In this document: positions 50,810-59,899 of the stretch, one piece after another
How the letters are laid out: each line of letters opens with the position of its first letter
How positions within the stretch are numbered: the stretch's first letter is position 1
The notes under the pieces: generated by a model
The model's database searches: none
What the model was told of the DNA's origin: nothing
The model's input: the letters and a program-made list of their open reading frames with translations, nothing else
Assembly (NCBI GenBank): GCA_965221835.1
Contig: OZ244916.1
Span: forward strand, 1 to 64,000
DNA from: Persebacter sp965221835
GTDB taxonomy: Bacteria > Pseudomonadota > Gammaproteobacteria > Tethybacterales > Persebacteraceae
Reading direction: 5' to 3'
DNA: 64,000 nucleotides
Made by a program: the position numbers and the translations under genes

Positions 50810-52807
50810 TTAAAAACGATAAACCGCGTTCATTTGGAGTTTTCCGTTGTTTGCGAAATCGTTTGCGTTTTCCCATCTGAAACCGGCGGAGGGGTGGATT
50901 GTCCAGCGGTTGTAGCGGAATTCGGATTCCAGATTTAGTTCGTTTTGCGTTTCCGTTTTTATTCCGGAATCGGATTCTTTCCATTCGGATTGCATTCGGT
51001 AAACGGGGGATATTTTCCAGATTCCGTTTTGTAAGTTTGCCGACAGCGAAAAATCATAATCGGCGGTTTTGCCTGCGACCGATTCCGAAAATGTCGCCGC
51101 CCAAAAATCCGCTTTGTATTCCGCTTTTGATAAATAGCGGAAATCGCCGAAATCGCCGCCGGTGTTTGTTTGTCCTGCCGACCATTGCATCCGCAAGTTT
51201 TCGTTAACGGCGTATTCTATTTTGCCGCCCGCCTGCACGAAATAATCGTTTTCGGTGATGCGGTAGCCGAATTCGGGCGAGAATGCGAAAGCATCGGCGG
51301 GGCGTCCGTCGTGCAAGAAATCGGCAATCGCATACATCGCCATTGCAACTCCGACCGCCCCGATAATCGCAACTTCGGCATCGTTATTTCTTGGCGATGC
51401 AACGGCAATCCGAATTTCGTTGTCGTTAAAGAAAATCCGATTTCTGCCGTCTGCAACAACCACAATTATTAACCGGTCGGTTGCGATATTAAAATTTTCG
51501 GGCATTTGCGGAAATCCGTCATTGCCGAAAAGTTCCGAGTCGCCGCAATCGGGCAATGCCGAAAAATTGGAAGATTCCCGAATTATGCATCCGGTTGCCA
51601 TTTCGCCGTCTGCGATTTGCGGTTGCGATTCTCTTGCGGCGGCGACGGGAAGATTATCGTTTCGTTCAACAGGAATTCCGCAAACTTCGGCAACTTCGGT
51701 TTTTTCGCTGTTAATCGTAATGGAAGAAATCCAGCCCGCCCTTTCGCATGATTCGGCAGAATATCTCGCCGCAACTGTGATTGTATTTGCCGCAAAAAAT
51801 GTTGCGGGCGTTTGACAAATTCCGCCGCTGTTGACGGGCGAAAAAACTTCGCCGTCTCCGCAATCCATCGCCGCCCTGTCGACACACATATTAGACGAAT
51901 TAATAGTTTCGTGTTCTTCGCAAGTCGGCGGCGTTGTCGGTTCGCAAGTTGTCGTAGAATCTGCAACAAATCTATGGTCTGCATCGCAAACGCACATCGC
52001 AACATTTTCCGGGTCATTTGTCGCAAATTCTCCGCAGTTTGCGGGAATCGTTTCGCAACTTCCTTCGGCGTTTACTCTTTCGCCCGCCGGACATTCGCAA
52101 GTAATATCATCGTTTGATATAAATCCCGCCGAACATTGAACGGGGACGAATCCTCTCGCCGCCACTATGCCGGTTTCTTCCCAATTGTCATCAAGGTAAA
52201 ACTCGCCGCTTTCGGCAACGCCTACTGTTCCGCTGTATTGTGCAAACGCCAATTCTCCGCCCGGATTTGTCGTATACACCCGCACGGTCGGAGGAGTAAT
52301 AACATTCCGTGGGTCATCAAACGCTCCTAATTCAACACTATCGCCCGCTTTCAAAAATACTGTCATGCCATCTAACGAATAACACAATCCAACAGAAGGA
52401 CATGTTTCACCCGCATTGGTACCAGCAACAACCACAAATGCGACAGCACCGCCATAATTTGTTTCAGTATTATGCATATTATAAATTTCCGGTATTGTCA
52501 TATCAAAGTCAATACTCGTAGTACCAGCCATTGCGGTATATCCCGGTTTTGTCCAAACTTCCGCCATTGCAGGCGTGTCAACTCCGACTTGTGCATTTGC
52601 GGAAGTTGTAAATCCCGCCGAAAAAACAACAGCGGCGGCGATGATGATTTTACGAATTGTCGCCGAAAAAACGGCGGCGGAAAGTGCATAAAAACCGCGT
52701 ACACACGCGCCTTTTAGAGAGTTATACCCCCCCCCCCCCTTAACAATTTGAAAGCCGCAAACGGCGGCAAAAACGCGATTGATGATTTGGTTGGTTATCG
52801 TTGTCAT
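50810..52807 (-). CDS. Large beta-module surface protein with phase-variable G tract
   Basis: A 665-residue protein. Residues 1-25 (MTTITNQIINRVFAAVCGF...) precede IVKGGGGY, coded by a run of 13 G; a signal-type segment follows (RKIIIAAAVVFSAGFTTSANA, about 52-72). A domain of about 130 residues ending in FYLDDNWEET is related to the protein at 42891; then come Cys-rich EGF-like stretches (CSAGFISNDDITCECPAGE, CEEHETINSSNMC), a further Cys-poor domain, a hydrophobic helix (AIIGAVGVAMAMYAIADFL) and the beta module ending NAVYRF. The last 75 residues are nearly identical to those of the 42891 protein. Frame is open only with 13 (or 10, 16) G. GAGGAG lies 5 nt before the ATG. Confidence 0.78.
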   Translation of the reverse strand: MTTITNQIINRVFAAVCGFQIVKGGGGYNSLKGACVRGFYALSAAVFSATIRKIIIAAAVVFSAGFTTSANAQVGVDTPAMAEVWTKPGYTAMAGTTSIDFDMTIPEIYNMHNTETNYGGAVAFVVVAGTNAGETCPSVGLCYSLDGMTVFLKAGDSVELGAFDDPRNVITPPTVRVYTTNPGGELAFAQYSGTVGVAESGEFYLDDNWEETGIVAARGFVPVQCSAGFISNDDITCECPAGERVNAEGSCETIPANCGEFATNDPENVAMCVCDADHRFVADSTTTCEPTTPPTCEEHETINSSNMCVDRAAMDCGDGEVFSPVNSGGICQTPATFFAANTITVAARYSAESCERAGWISSITINSEKTEVAEVCGIPVERNDNLPVAAARESQPQIADGEMATGCIIRESSNFSALPDCGDSELFGNDGFPQMPENFNIATDRLIIVVVADGRNRIFFNDNEIRIAVASPRNNDAEVAIIGAVGVAMAMYAIADFLHDGRPADAFAFSPEFGYRITENDYFVQAGGKIEYAVNENLRMQWSAGQTNTGGDFGDFRYLSKAEYKADFWAATFSESVAGKTADYDFSLSANLQNGIWKISPVYRMQSEWKESDSGIKTETQNELNLESEFRYNRWTIHPSAGFRWENANDFANNGKLQMNAVYRF
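52727..52739 (-). repeat. 13-nt homopolymer within the coding start region
   Basis: Thirteen C on the plus strand (G13 in the coding sense). With 12 or 14 G the reading meets a stop within about four codons. The tract lies between TTGTTA and TATAAC in the coding sense, so it could also set promoter spacing, as the poly-G of Neisseria porA does. Confidence 0.8.
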
Positions 52808-52842
52808 TTTTGTCTCCTCTATTAAAATAAAACATTACCGAA

Positions 52843-52871
52843 AGTATAACACATTCCGCCCGAATCCGCAA
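52843..52871 (-). promoter_or_regulatory. Shared beta-module family promoter, copy 3
   Basis: Minus strand TTGCGG (52866-52871), 17-bp spacer, TATACT (52843-52848), inside the block TTCGGGCGGAATGTGTTATAC shared with the promoters at 12431 and 42827. Confidence 0.75.
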
Positions 52872-52914
52872 AAGGCGGAAATGGAAAAAGGGCGGCGGTA
52901 ATTTGCATCGCAAA

Positions 52915-53300
52915 GCGATGTGTACAGATTCCCGCGTTCGCGGGAATGGAAGGGGGGGGGGGGGGCAACGAAAATGACGGCGGGAAGGCGGGATTTTGTC
53001 GGTGAAAATGGATTCCCGCGTTCGCGGGAATGACAGCGGGGAGGGCGGGAATTTGTCGGCAAGAATCGGACGGCGGCGGCGGCGAAAATGACGGCGGCGG
53101 GGGAGATTCCGATTTACATCGGAATGGTAAAAGTTGGAAATTACGGCGGCGGACGGCGGAAATTGCGGGGCGGAGTAAACTCCGCCGAACTAGTTTCGCC
53201 CCCGACAAATGTCAGGGGCGAGTCGGGGAGGCGGGGATTTGTCGGCGAGAATCGGACGGCGGCGGGGGAGATTCCGATTTACATCGGAATGGTAAAAGTT
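52915..53300. repeat. Intergenic palindromes with a G14 tract
   Basis: The region between the beta-module gene and the FmdB gene has no coding sequence. It holds ATTCCC-N8-GGGAAT elements at 52928-52947 and 53012-53031, a run of 14 G at 52952-52965, two GGAGATTCCGATTTACATCG palindromes (about 53103 and 53269), and one composite GGCGGAGTAAACTCCGCC plus CGCCCCCGACAAATGTCAGG unit at about 53163-53222. Confidence 0.8.
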
Positions 53301-53321
53301 GGAAATTAGGAAAATTGTCTT

Positions 53322-53648
53322 TTATTTTTTTTCGTTTTTTGCGGATTTGTCGGCGGATTTGTCGTTGCTGTCTTTGGCGGATTTGGAATCTTTGGCGGAT
53401 TTGTCGTTGCCGTCTTTGGCGGATTTGGAATCTTTGGCGTCCGCCGCCGATTTTGTTGTTTTCGGTTTATTCTTAAAATCGGTAGCATACCAGCCGCCGC
53501 CTTTTAGATGAAAAGCGGCGGCGGAAATCAGGCGGGAAAATGTACGCCGTCCGCATTGCGGGCATTTTTTTACGCGCGGAGAATTGATGGAATCCATATC
53601 CGAATCTTGATGCCCGCATTGTTCGCAACGGTATTCGTAAATCGGCAT
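53322..53648 (-). CDS. FmdB-family zinc ribbon protein
   Basis: A 108-residue protein: the N-terminal zinc ribbon MPIYEYRCEQCGHQ with Cys8, 11, 29 and 32 (KKCPQCGRR) defines the FmdB family of putative regulators. The C-terminal third is a low-complexity Lys/Ser/Asp repeat (KSAKDSKSAKDSN) produced by repeated GCGGATTTG units at DNA level, which could change length by slippage. It starts 7 nt after the flavoprotein gene's stop. Confidence 0.88.
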   Translation of the reverse strand: MPIYEYRCEQCGHQDSDMDSINSPRVKKCPQCGRRTFSRLISAAAFHLKGGGWYATDFKNKPKTTKSAADAKDSKSAKDGNDKSAKDSKSAKDSNDKSADKSAKNEKK

Positions 53649-53654
53649 CGGCGT

Positions 53655-56111
53655 TTATCCCCGCAAAATTTTGTTTTGCGGGTCGTAGGGGCTTTCTTCC
53701 ACGACGACCGCCGAATGTTTTTTGCCGAGGACATCCACATGCAATTCGGTGCCGGGTTTTGTTAGCGGCGGCGGCAACATCGCCAATATCAGCGATTTGT
53801 TGAGACGCGGACCGAAGTTGCCCGAAGTTGCCCGTCCGACCATTTTGTCGCCGTCAAAAATCGCGTTGTTGCCGAGAGGGTCGGCATCGGAAATGTCGCG
53901 CAACTCCAAAGTTGCACTCTGCCATGCAAAACCGCGTTCGCGCCATTGCAATAATCCTTCGCGTCCCATAAAATCGCCCTTGTCCAAATTGACGAAACGA
54001 TGCAGACCGGATTCGAAGGCGGCGTATTCAATGGATAACTCTTGCCCGATGAGTTTGTAGGATTTTTCAATTCGCAACATATCCATCGCGCGGATGCCGA
54101 AAGGTTTGATGCCGTGTGCCGCCCCGGCTTGCATAATCGCGTCAAAAATGTGATTTTGATATTCCAGCGGATGATGCAATTCCCAGCCCAACTCGCCGAC
54201 AAAATTGACGCGAATTGCCAACGCGGGGGCGAGTCCGATATCCACCGGACGCCCCGACAACCACGGAAATGCGGCATCGGAAAAATCTTCGCGCGGGGAT
54301 GCTGCTTGCATAATATCGCGCGATTTTGGGCCTGAAAGAACGAGAACGCCGCGCTGATTGGTGATATTTTCAAAGCGCACTGTGCCATCGTTTTTTAGTC
54401 CGAGTTTGCGCCACACACGGCGAATCCAGTCATGATCCAGACGCTGCCATGCGCCTGCCGAAACGAGATAATAAGAATCTTCGTTTTCGCGATATACCGT
54501 AAATTCGGAATGTACGCCGCCGCGCGAATTGAGGGCATGACACAGCGCGATGCGTCCGTCTTTTTGCGGCAATTTGTTGGCGACCAGATAATCCAAAAAT
54601 GCGCGCGCGCCTGTGCCGGAAATGCGGCATTTGGCGAATGCCGACATATCCAAAAGTCCGGCGTTTTGCGATACATTGAGCGCCTCGTTTTTGACATGGT
54701 CAAACCACGCCGAACGGCGAAATGACCAATCGTCTTTTGCGGCGACGCCTTTTGGTGCGAACCAGTTGGCGCGTTCCCAGCCGAATTTTTGTCCGAATAC
54801 TGCGCCGAGATTTTTTAGACGGTCGTAACACGGTGCGGTGCGTAACGGGCGGGCGTCTTCGCGTTCTTCGTCCGGATAGTGAATGGTGAACACATTGCGA
54901 TATGCTTCTTCGTTCTTTTTAATTAGATAGGCGCGCGTTGCATAATCGCCGAAACGGCGGGGATCGATTCCCAGCATATCAATTGTCGGTTCGCCTTCGG
55001 CAATCCATTCCGCCAACTGCCAGCCCGCCCCGCCGGCGGCGGTAATGCCGAAACTGTGTCCTTCGTTAATCCAAAAATTCGGAATGTCCCACGCCGGTCC
55101 GACTGCCGGCGAACCGTCCGGCGTATAGCAAATCGCGCCGTTAAATCCGCGTTTGATTCCGACTGTACCGAAACAAGGTACGCGGCGAATTGCCGATTCT
55201 ATGTGCGGTTCTAAACGTTCCCAATCGTCTTCAAATAACTCGCGTTCGGCATTCGCCGCCGGACCGTCTATGTAGCAAGCGGGTGCGCCTTTTTCGTATG
55301 GTCCGAGAATTAAACCGCCGCGTTCTTCACGCATGTACCAGGAACCATCCGATTCGCGCAAAACGCCCATTTCGGGTTCGCCATTTTTGCGGCGTTCCGC
55401 CAATTCGGGAATTTCGTCCGTCACAATATATTGATGTTGTACCGGAATAATCGGAAAATCCAGCCCGACCATTCGTCCGGTTTGCCGGGCAAAGTTGCCG
55501 GTTGCCGATACGACATGTTCGCAAATAACTTCGCCTTTGTCTGTTTCTACAATCCAGTCGTTTCCTTTGCGGCGGATGCCGGTCACGACAGTTTTTTGTT
55601 CAATTTCCGCCCCGCGTTCGCGCGCACCTTTGGCGAGGGCGAGGGTGAGGTCGCTCGGTTGGATATAGCCGTCTTCGGGATGGCGAATTGCACCGATGAG
55701 TCCGTCTGTTTCGCACAGCGGCCATATTTCTTTGACTTGTGCGGGAGTCAAAAACTCAACATTGACGCCGATAGTAGCGGCAACGGCGGCGTATTGCCGA
55801 TATTCGTCCATCCGGTCTTCGGTCATGGCGAGGCGGATATTGCCGACTTTGCGTAAACCGGTATCCATTCCGGTTTCTTCTTCTAGTTCGGTATAAAAGC
55901 GGACGGAATATTTATGTACTTGCCCGACCGAATACGACATATTGAACAGCGGCAACAATCCCGCCGCATGCCATGTAGAACCGGAAGTCAGTTCGTGCCG
56001 TTCCAGCAGAACGGAATTTGCCCATTCGCCGCCTTTTTTTGCCAAATGATATAAAGTTGAAACGCCGACAACGCCGCCGCCGATAACTACTACACGCGCA
56101 TGAGTTTTCAT
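53655..56111 (-). CDS. Dimethylglycine/sarcosine dehydrogenase-like flavoprotein
   Basis: An 818-residue two-part enzyme. The N-terminal FAD oxidase fold starts VVVIGGGVVGVSTLYHLAK; the conserved SGSTWHAAGLL holds the His that binds FAD covalently in dimethylglycine and sarcosine dehydrogenases. From about residue 430 a GcvT-like folate-binding part follows (AKCRISGTGARAFLDYL, GELGWELHHP, KLIGQELSIEYAAFESG). Such enzymes oxidatively demethylate N-methyl amino acids and pass the methyl carbon to tetrahydrofolate. Substrate choice between dimethylglycine, sarcosine or another methylamine is open. It is divergent from the acyl-CoA synthetase gene. Confidence 0.88.
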   Translation of the reverse strand: MKTHARVVVIGGGVVGVSTLYHLAKKGGEWANSVLLERHELTSGSTWHAAGLLPLFNMSYSVGQVHKYSVRFYTELEEETGMDTGLRKVGNIRLAMTEDRMDEYRQYAAVAATIGVNVEFLTPAQVKEIWPLCETDGLIGAIRHPEDGYIQPSDLTLALAKGARERGAEIEQKTVVTGIRRKGNDWIVETDKGEVICEHVVSATGNFARQTGRMVGLDFPIIPVQHQYIVTDEIPELAERRKNGEPEMGVLRESDGSWYMREERGGLILGPYEKGAPACYIDGPAANAERELFEDDWERLEPHIESAIRRVPCFGTVGIKRGFNGAICYTPDGSPAVGPAWDIPNFWINEGHSFGITAAGGAGWQLAEWIAEGEPTIDMLGIDPRRFGDYATRAYLIKKNEEAYRNVFTIHYPDEEREDARPLRTAPCYDRLKNLGAVFGQKFGWERANWFAPKGVAAKDDWSFRRSAWFDHVKNEALNVSQNAGLLDMSAFAKCRISGTGARAFLDYLVANKLPQKDGRIALCHALNSRGGVHSEFTVYRENEDSYYLVSAGAWQRLDHDWIRRVWRKLGLKNDGTVRFENITNQRGVLVLSGPKSRDIMQAASPREDFSDAAFPWLSGRPVDIGLAPALAIRVNFVGELGWELHHPLEYQNHIFDAIMQAGAAHGIKPFGIRAMDMLRIEKSYKLIGQELSIEYAAFESGLHRFVNLDKGDFMGREGLLQWRERGFAWQSATLELRDISDADPLGNNAIFDGDKMVGRATSGNFGPRLNKSLILAMLPPPLTKPGTELHVDVLGKKHSAVVVEESPYDPQNKILRG

Positions 56112-56238
56112 TTTTTTTGGTTCTCCTTCTGAATAAAATATTTTGCCGCCGGGAAGCGGATATGGAAATTATAACAGACAACGCCGAATTAATCCGCCGC
56201 CGCAAAAATGAAAAAAACAGCGGCGGGTTGGGCGGGCG

Positions 56239-56244
56239 TATAAT
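56239..56244 (+). promoter_or_regulatory. -10 box of a predicted leaderless transcript
   Basis: TATAAT, then GCGTTT, then the ATG of the acyl-CoA synthetase gene. Confidence 0.7.
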
Positions 56245-56250
56245 GCGTTT

Positions 56251-58281
56251 ATGCAAGTCGGGAAAAAAAATTTGTCGCGATTGTTGCGTCCGCAAAGTAT
56301 CGTCGTTTTTGGCGGAGAATGGGCGCGCAATGTCGTTTCGCAGTGTCGCAAAATGCAATTTGTCGGCGAAGTTTGGATGGTGCATCCGCACGGCAAAACG
56401 GCGGACGGTGCGCGATGTTTTCGCACCGTTGCAGAATTGCCGCATGCGCCCGATGCGGCGTTTGTCGGCATTAATCGCGAATCGGCGGTGGAAGTTGTTG
56501 CCGCACTTGCAAATATGGGATGCGGCGGTGCGGTGTGTTTTGCTTCGGGTTTTGCCGAATCGGGGGCGTCCGATTTGCAAAATCGTCTTGTTGCCGCCGC
56601 CGCCGATATGCCGATTCTCGGTCCGAATTGCTACGGATTTCTCAATTTGCTGGACGGTGCGCCGTTGTGGCCGGATCAACACGGTGCTGTGCGTGCGCAA
56701 TTCGGTGCGGCGATTATCGGACAATCGTCCAATATTTTAATTAACATTTCTTCGCAAAAACGCGGGTTGCCGCTGGCATATTTAATAGCGGCGGGCAATC
56801 AGGCGCAAACGACAATTGCGGATATTGCGCGCGGAATGTTGCGCGATAAACGGGTGCGGGCGATAGGATTTCATATTGAAGGAATCGCGGATGCCGCCGA
56901 TTTTGCGGCATTTGCGGCGGATGCGCGCGCGCAAAACATTCCGCTGGTCGCGCTGAAATCGGGCAAATGTCGCACCTCTCGCCGTGCGGCGGAATCGCAC
57001 ACCGCTGCGTTGGCGGGCGATGCGGCGGCGTCTTCGGCGTTTTTGCAAAAATGCGGAGTTGCCGAAGTACGCGACATTCCCGAATTGATTGAAACATTGA
57101 AACTTGCGATGTGCGGCGGCGGCGGACGCAAACTGATGTCGCTGAGTTGTTCCGGCGGCGAAGCCGGACATATCGCGGATTTGGCGGACGGATGCGCGTT
57201 GTCGTTTCCGCCGCCGCCGGCAAAACAACGCGAAGAAATGGCGGCAATTCTCGGCGAACTCGTGCACATTACAAATCCTCTGGATTATCATACTTTTATC
57301 TGGCGCGATGAAGATTCGCTGTTTCGCGTGTATTCTGCCGCTTTGCGGTGCGGCAACGATTTGACGATTCTAATTTACGATTATCCGCGCGGCGACCGCT
57401 GCGATGTGCGCGATTGGCGGACACCGATGCGGGCGTTTATGCGCGCCGTTGCCGCGACAAAATCCCGCGCCGCGGTGGTGGCGACATTGCCCGAAAATAT
57501 GCCCGAAGATGTCGCGGCGGCGTTGTTTGCCGCAGGCATTGCGCCGTTGTGCGGATTGTCGGAATCGCTGGCGGCGATTGAATCGGCGGCGGTGCGCGAA
57601 TCTGTTTTTGATTCCGAATGGCGTCCGTTGCCGCCCGCTTCTGTTTCCGATGTGCCGCCGATTGATGAATCGGAAGCGAAAGATTTTTTGCGGAAAATTG
57701 GAATTAATTGTCCGCGCGGGCGGCGTGCGTTTTCGGCGAAAGAAGCGGGCGTTGTCGCGGCGGAAATGGCGGCGGAAAATCCGAATTTGCGTTTTGCGGT
57801 TAAAATTTCCGGGGTGTCGCACAAAACCGAATCGGGCGGCGTGCGATTGAATTTGTCGCCCGCACAAATCGAATCCGCCGCCGCCGAAATGTCGTCTGAT
57901 CATTTTTTGGTTGAAGAAATGATCGCGGGCGGAGTCGCCGAAATTCTTATCGGCGTGCGCCGCGATGAAGTGTATGGTGCGACTCTCACCGTCGGGGCGG
58001 GCGGTACCGATGCCGAATGGCTTGCCGATTCGCAAACGATGATTTTGCCGGTTTCCGCGCACGAAGTAGCGGCGGCGTTGCAGCGATTGCGTTGCGCACC
58101 GCGATTGGGCGGATTCCGCGGCGGTGCGATTGCGGATACGGATTCGGCAGTCGCCGCGGTAATGCAAATTGCCGCGGCAATTTCCGAATTTCCGAAAATT
58201 GCGGAAATTGAAATTAATCCGCTTGTCGTGTGCGAAACCGGTACGGCGGCGGCGGACGCGCTTTTGCGCAAGATGTTATAA
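56251..58281 (+). CDS. Acetyl/acyl-CoA synthetase (ADP-forming) family protein
   Basis: A 676-residue fused alpha-beta enzyme: an N-terminal CoA-binding Rossmann domain (PQSIVVFGGEWAR), succinyl-CoA-ligase-like domains with the phosphorylated His in ESHTAALAGD and ILGPNCYGFLN, and a C-terminal ATP-grasp domain (FAVKISGVSHKTESGGV, LVEEMIAGGVAEILIGVRRD, EINPLVV). It interconverts an acid, CoA and ATP with an acyl-CoA. Immediately downstream is a carnitinyl-CoA dehydratase-like crotonase, so it may activate carnitine or a related betaine. TATAAT sits 6 nt before the ATG. Confidence 0.88.
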   Translation: MQVGKKNLSRLLRPQSIVVFGGEWARNVVSQCRKMQFVGEVWMVHPHGKTADGARCFRTVAELPHAPDAAFVGINRESAVEVVAALANMGCGGAVCFASGFAESGASDLQNRLVAAAADMPILGPNCYGFLNLLDGAPLWPDQHGAVRAQFGAAIIGQSSNILINISSQKRGLPLAYLIAAGNQAQTTIADIARGMLRDKRVRAIGFHIEGIADAADFAAFAADARAQNIPLVALKSGKCRTSRRAAESHTAALAGDAAASSAFLQKCGVAEVRDIPELIETLKLAMCGGGGRKLMSLSCSGGEAGHIADLADGCALSFPPPPAKQREEMAAILGELVHITNPLDYHTFIWRDEDSLFRVYSAALRCGNDLTILIYDYPRGDRCDVRDWRTPMRAFMRAVAATKSRAAVVATLPENMPEDVAAALFAAGIAPLCGLSESLAAIESAAVRESVFDSEWRPLPPASVSDVPPIDESEAKDFLRKIGINCPRGRRAFSAKEAGVVAAEMAAENPNLRFAVKISGVSHKTESGGVRLNLSPAQIESAAAEMSSDHFLVEEMIAGGVAEILIGVRRDEVYGATLTVGAGGTDAEWLADSQTMILPVSAHEVAAALQRLRCAPRLGGFRGGAIADTDSAVAAVMQIAAAISEFPKIAEIEINPLVVCETGTAAADALLRKML

Positions 58282-58340
58282 AATGTGTTCGGCGGATTTT
58301 TCGTTCACCGTCCGAAAAAATATTATGCAGGAGAATTGAA

Positions 58341-59123
58341 ATGAACGCGATAAAAACCGAAGTTTGCGGCGGCGTTTTGGAAGTGATGCTTGACCGCCCG
58401 AAAGCGAACGCGATTGATTTGCAAACCTCGCGCGAGATGGGCGAAGTTTTCGCCGGATTTCGCGACAATCCCGATTTGCGAGTCGCGATGATTTATACGG
58501 CGGGAAGTAAATTTTTTTGCGCCGGATGGGATTTGAAAGCCGCCGCCGCCGGCGATGCGGTGGACGGCGATTATGGTGTCGGCGGATTCGGCGGTTTGCA
58601 AGAGTTGCCGCATCTCAACAAACCCGTCATTGCGGCGGTGGAAGGAATGGCGGTCGGCGGCGGTTTTGAACTTGCATTGTCCGCCGATTTAATTTACGCG
58701 ACCGGCGAATCATCTTTTTCGTTGCCCGAAATTCGTGCCGGTACTCTTGCAGATGCGGCGACATGCAAATTGCCGAAACGCATTCCCTATCACATTGCGA
58801 TGGATATGTTGCTGACCGGCAGACAAATGTCCGCCGCCGAGGCGAATCAACGCGGTTTGGTTTGCGAAGTTTTGGAAGACGGCGAATCGCTTTTGCGCCG
58901 TGCGCGCGAAGTTGCCCGAATGTTGGCGGACGGTCCGCCGCTGGTTTTCGCCGCTATAAAAGAAGTCGCGCGCACCGCCGAAGCGGAATCGTTTCAGACG
59001 CTGATGAACAAAATCACCCGGCGGCAGTTTCGCACGGTGGATGTACTGTATGGTTCCGAAGATAATCTGGAAGGATTTCGCGCATTTGCCGAAAAACGCG
59101 AACCGAAATGGAAGGGAAAATAA
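58341..59123 (+). CDS. Enoyl-CoA hydratase/carnitinyl-CoA dehydratase-like crotonase
   Basis: A 260-residue crotonase: VMLDRPKANAIDLQTS, the oxyanion-hole loop FFCAGWDLKAAA and VEGMAVGGGFELALSADL, with catalytic acid region SFSLPEIRAGTLADA. Pattern closest to CaiD-type enzymes that hydrate or dehydrate carnitinyl-/crotonobetainyl-CoA. GCAGGAG lies before the ATG. It is 59 nt after the acyl-CoA synthetase and probably in its operon. Confidence 0.87.
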   Translation: MNAIKTEVCGGVLEVMLDRPKANAIDLQTSREMGEVFAGFRDNPDLRVAMIYTAGSKFFCAGWDLKAAAAGDAVDGDYGVGGFGGLQELPHLNKPVIAAVEGMAVGGGFELALSADLIYATGESSFSLPEIRAGTLADAATCKLPKRIPYHIAMDMLLTGRQMSAAEANQRGLVCEVLEDGESLLRRAREVARMLADGPPLVFAAIKEVARTAEAESFQTLMNKITRRQFRTVDVLYGSEDNLEGFRAFAEKREPKWKGK

Positions 59124-59278
59124 ATCACCGTCATTTCCGCCTATTTTGCATTTTTGTTTTTTTGCATAAAAAGTAAACCGCGGTTTTTTCGCTATAAAAA
59201 GTATTCGCGGAAATGACGGCGGCGGGCGGATAAAACCTGATTGGAGATTATGCTACAATAGCGCAAAAATATCGCATT

Positions 59279-59896
59279 ATGTCCGAAAAAAATATAAAAA
59301 ACGCGCCCGTGTTGGAAGCGGAAAATTTGTCTTCGCGGCGATTGTGGAAAAATTTGTCGTTTGCCGTTTGTGCGGGCGAGACGCTGCAAATTACCGGCGC
59401 AAACGGTGCGGGCAAAACTTCGCTGTTGCGGACATTGTGCGGGCTGGCGGAAATTGATGCTGGCGAAGTGCGGTGGCGGCGGCAAAATATTCATTCCGCC
59501 GCCGAAGATTATCACGCCGATTTAATTTATGTCGGACACAAAAACGGGATTAAGGAAGAATTGACGCCGCTGGAAAATTTGCATTTTACCGCCGCAATGC
59601 GATTCGGCGAACCGTATTTGTCGCCCGAAAATGCGTTAGAAAAAATCGGACTCGCAAAAACCGATGCGCCGTGTCGCCGTCTTTCCGCCGGTCAAAAACG
59701 CCGTGTCGCCCTCGCGCGACTTTTATTGCATCGCGCCGCATTGTGGTTTTTGGACGAACCGGCGGCGGGATTGGACGACGATGGCGGGCGGCGGCTGGAT
59801 GCTATTGTCGCCGCACATTTGGCGGCGGGCGGTGCCGCAGTTATCGTAACACATCGCCCGATAACCTGCGCAAACGAGTTGCGACTCGGGCATTGA
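59279..59896 (+). CDS. ccmA: Cytochrome c maturation ABC ATPase CcmA
   Basis: A 205-residue ABC ATPase: Walker A ITGANGAGKTS (38-48), GHKNGIKEELTPLENL which is typical of CcmA, signature LSAGQKRRVALARLLL and Walker B LWFLDEPAAGLD. With CcmB it drives release of holo-CcmE. TACAAT (59254-59259) may be its -10 box; no ribosome binding site is seen. Confidence 0.95.
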   Translation: MSEKNIKNAPVLEAENLSSRRLWKNLSFAVCAGETLQITGANGAGKTSLLRTLCGLAEIDAGEVRWRRQNIHSAAEDYHADLIYVGHKNGIKEELTPLENLHFTAAMRFGEPYLSPENALEKIGLAKTDAPCRRLSAGQKRRVALARLLLHRAALWFLDEPAAGLDDDGGRRLDAIVAAHLAAGGAAVIVTHRPITCANELRLGH

Positions 59897-59899
59897 TAA

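Noticed and set aside
52498..52704. Alternative 68-residue start after the G tract
   Set aside because: This reading is out of frame with the surface protein and is Pro/Phe/Arg-rich without a signal peptide.
53165..53225. Intrinsic terminator of the FmdB/flavoprotein operon
   Set aside because: The hairpins are part of a dispersed composite repeat and no T-run follows in the right orientation.
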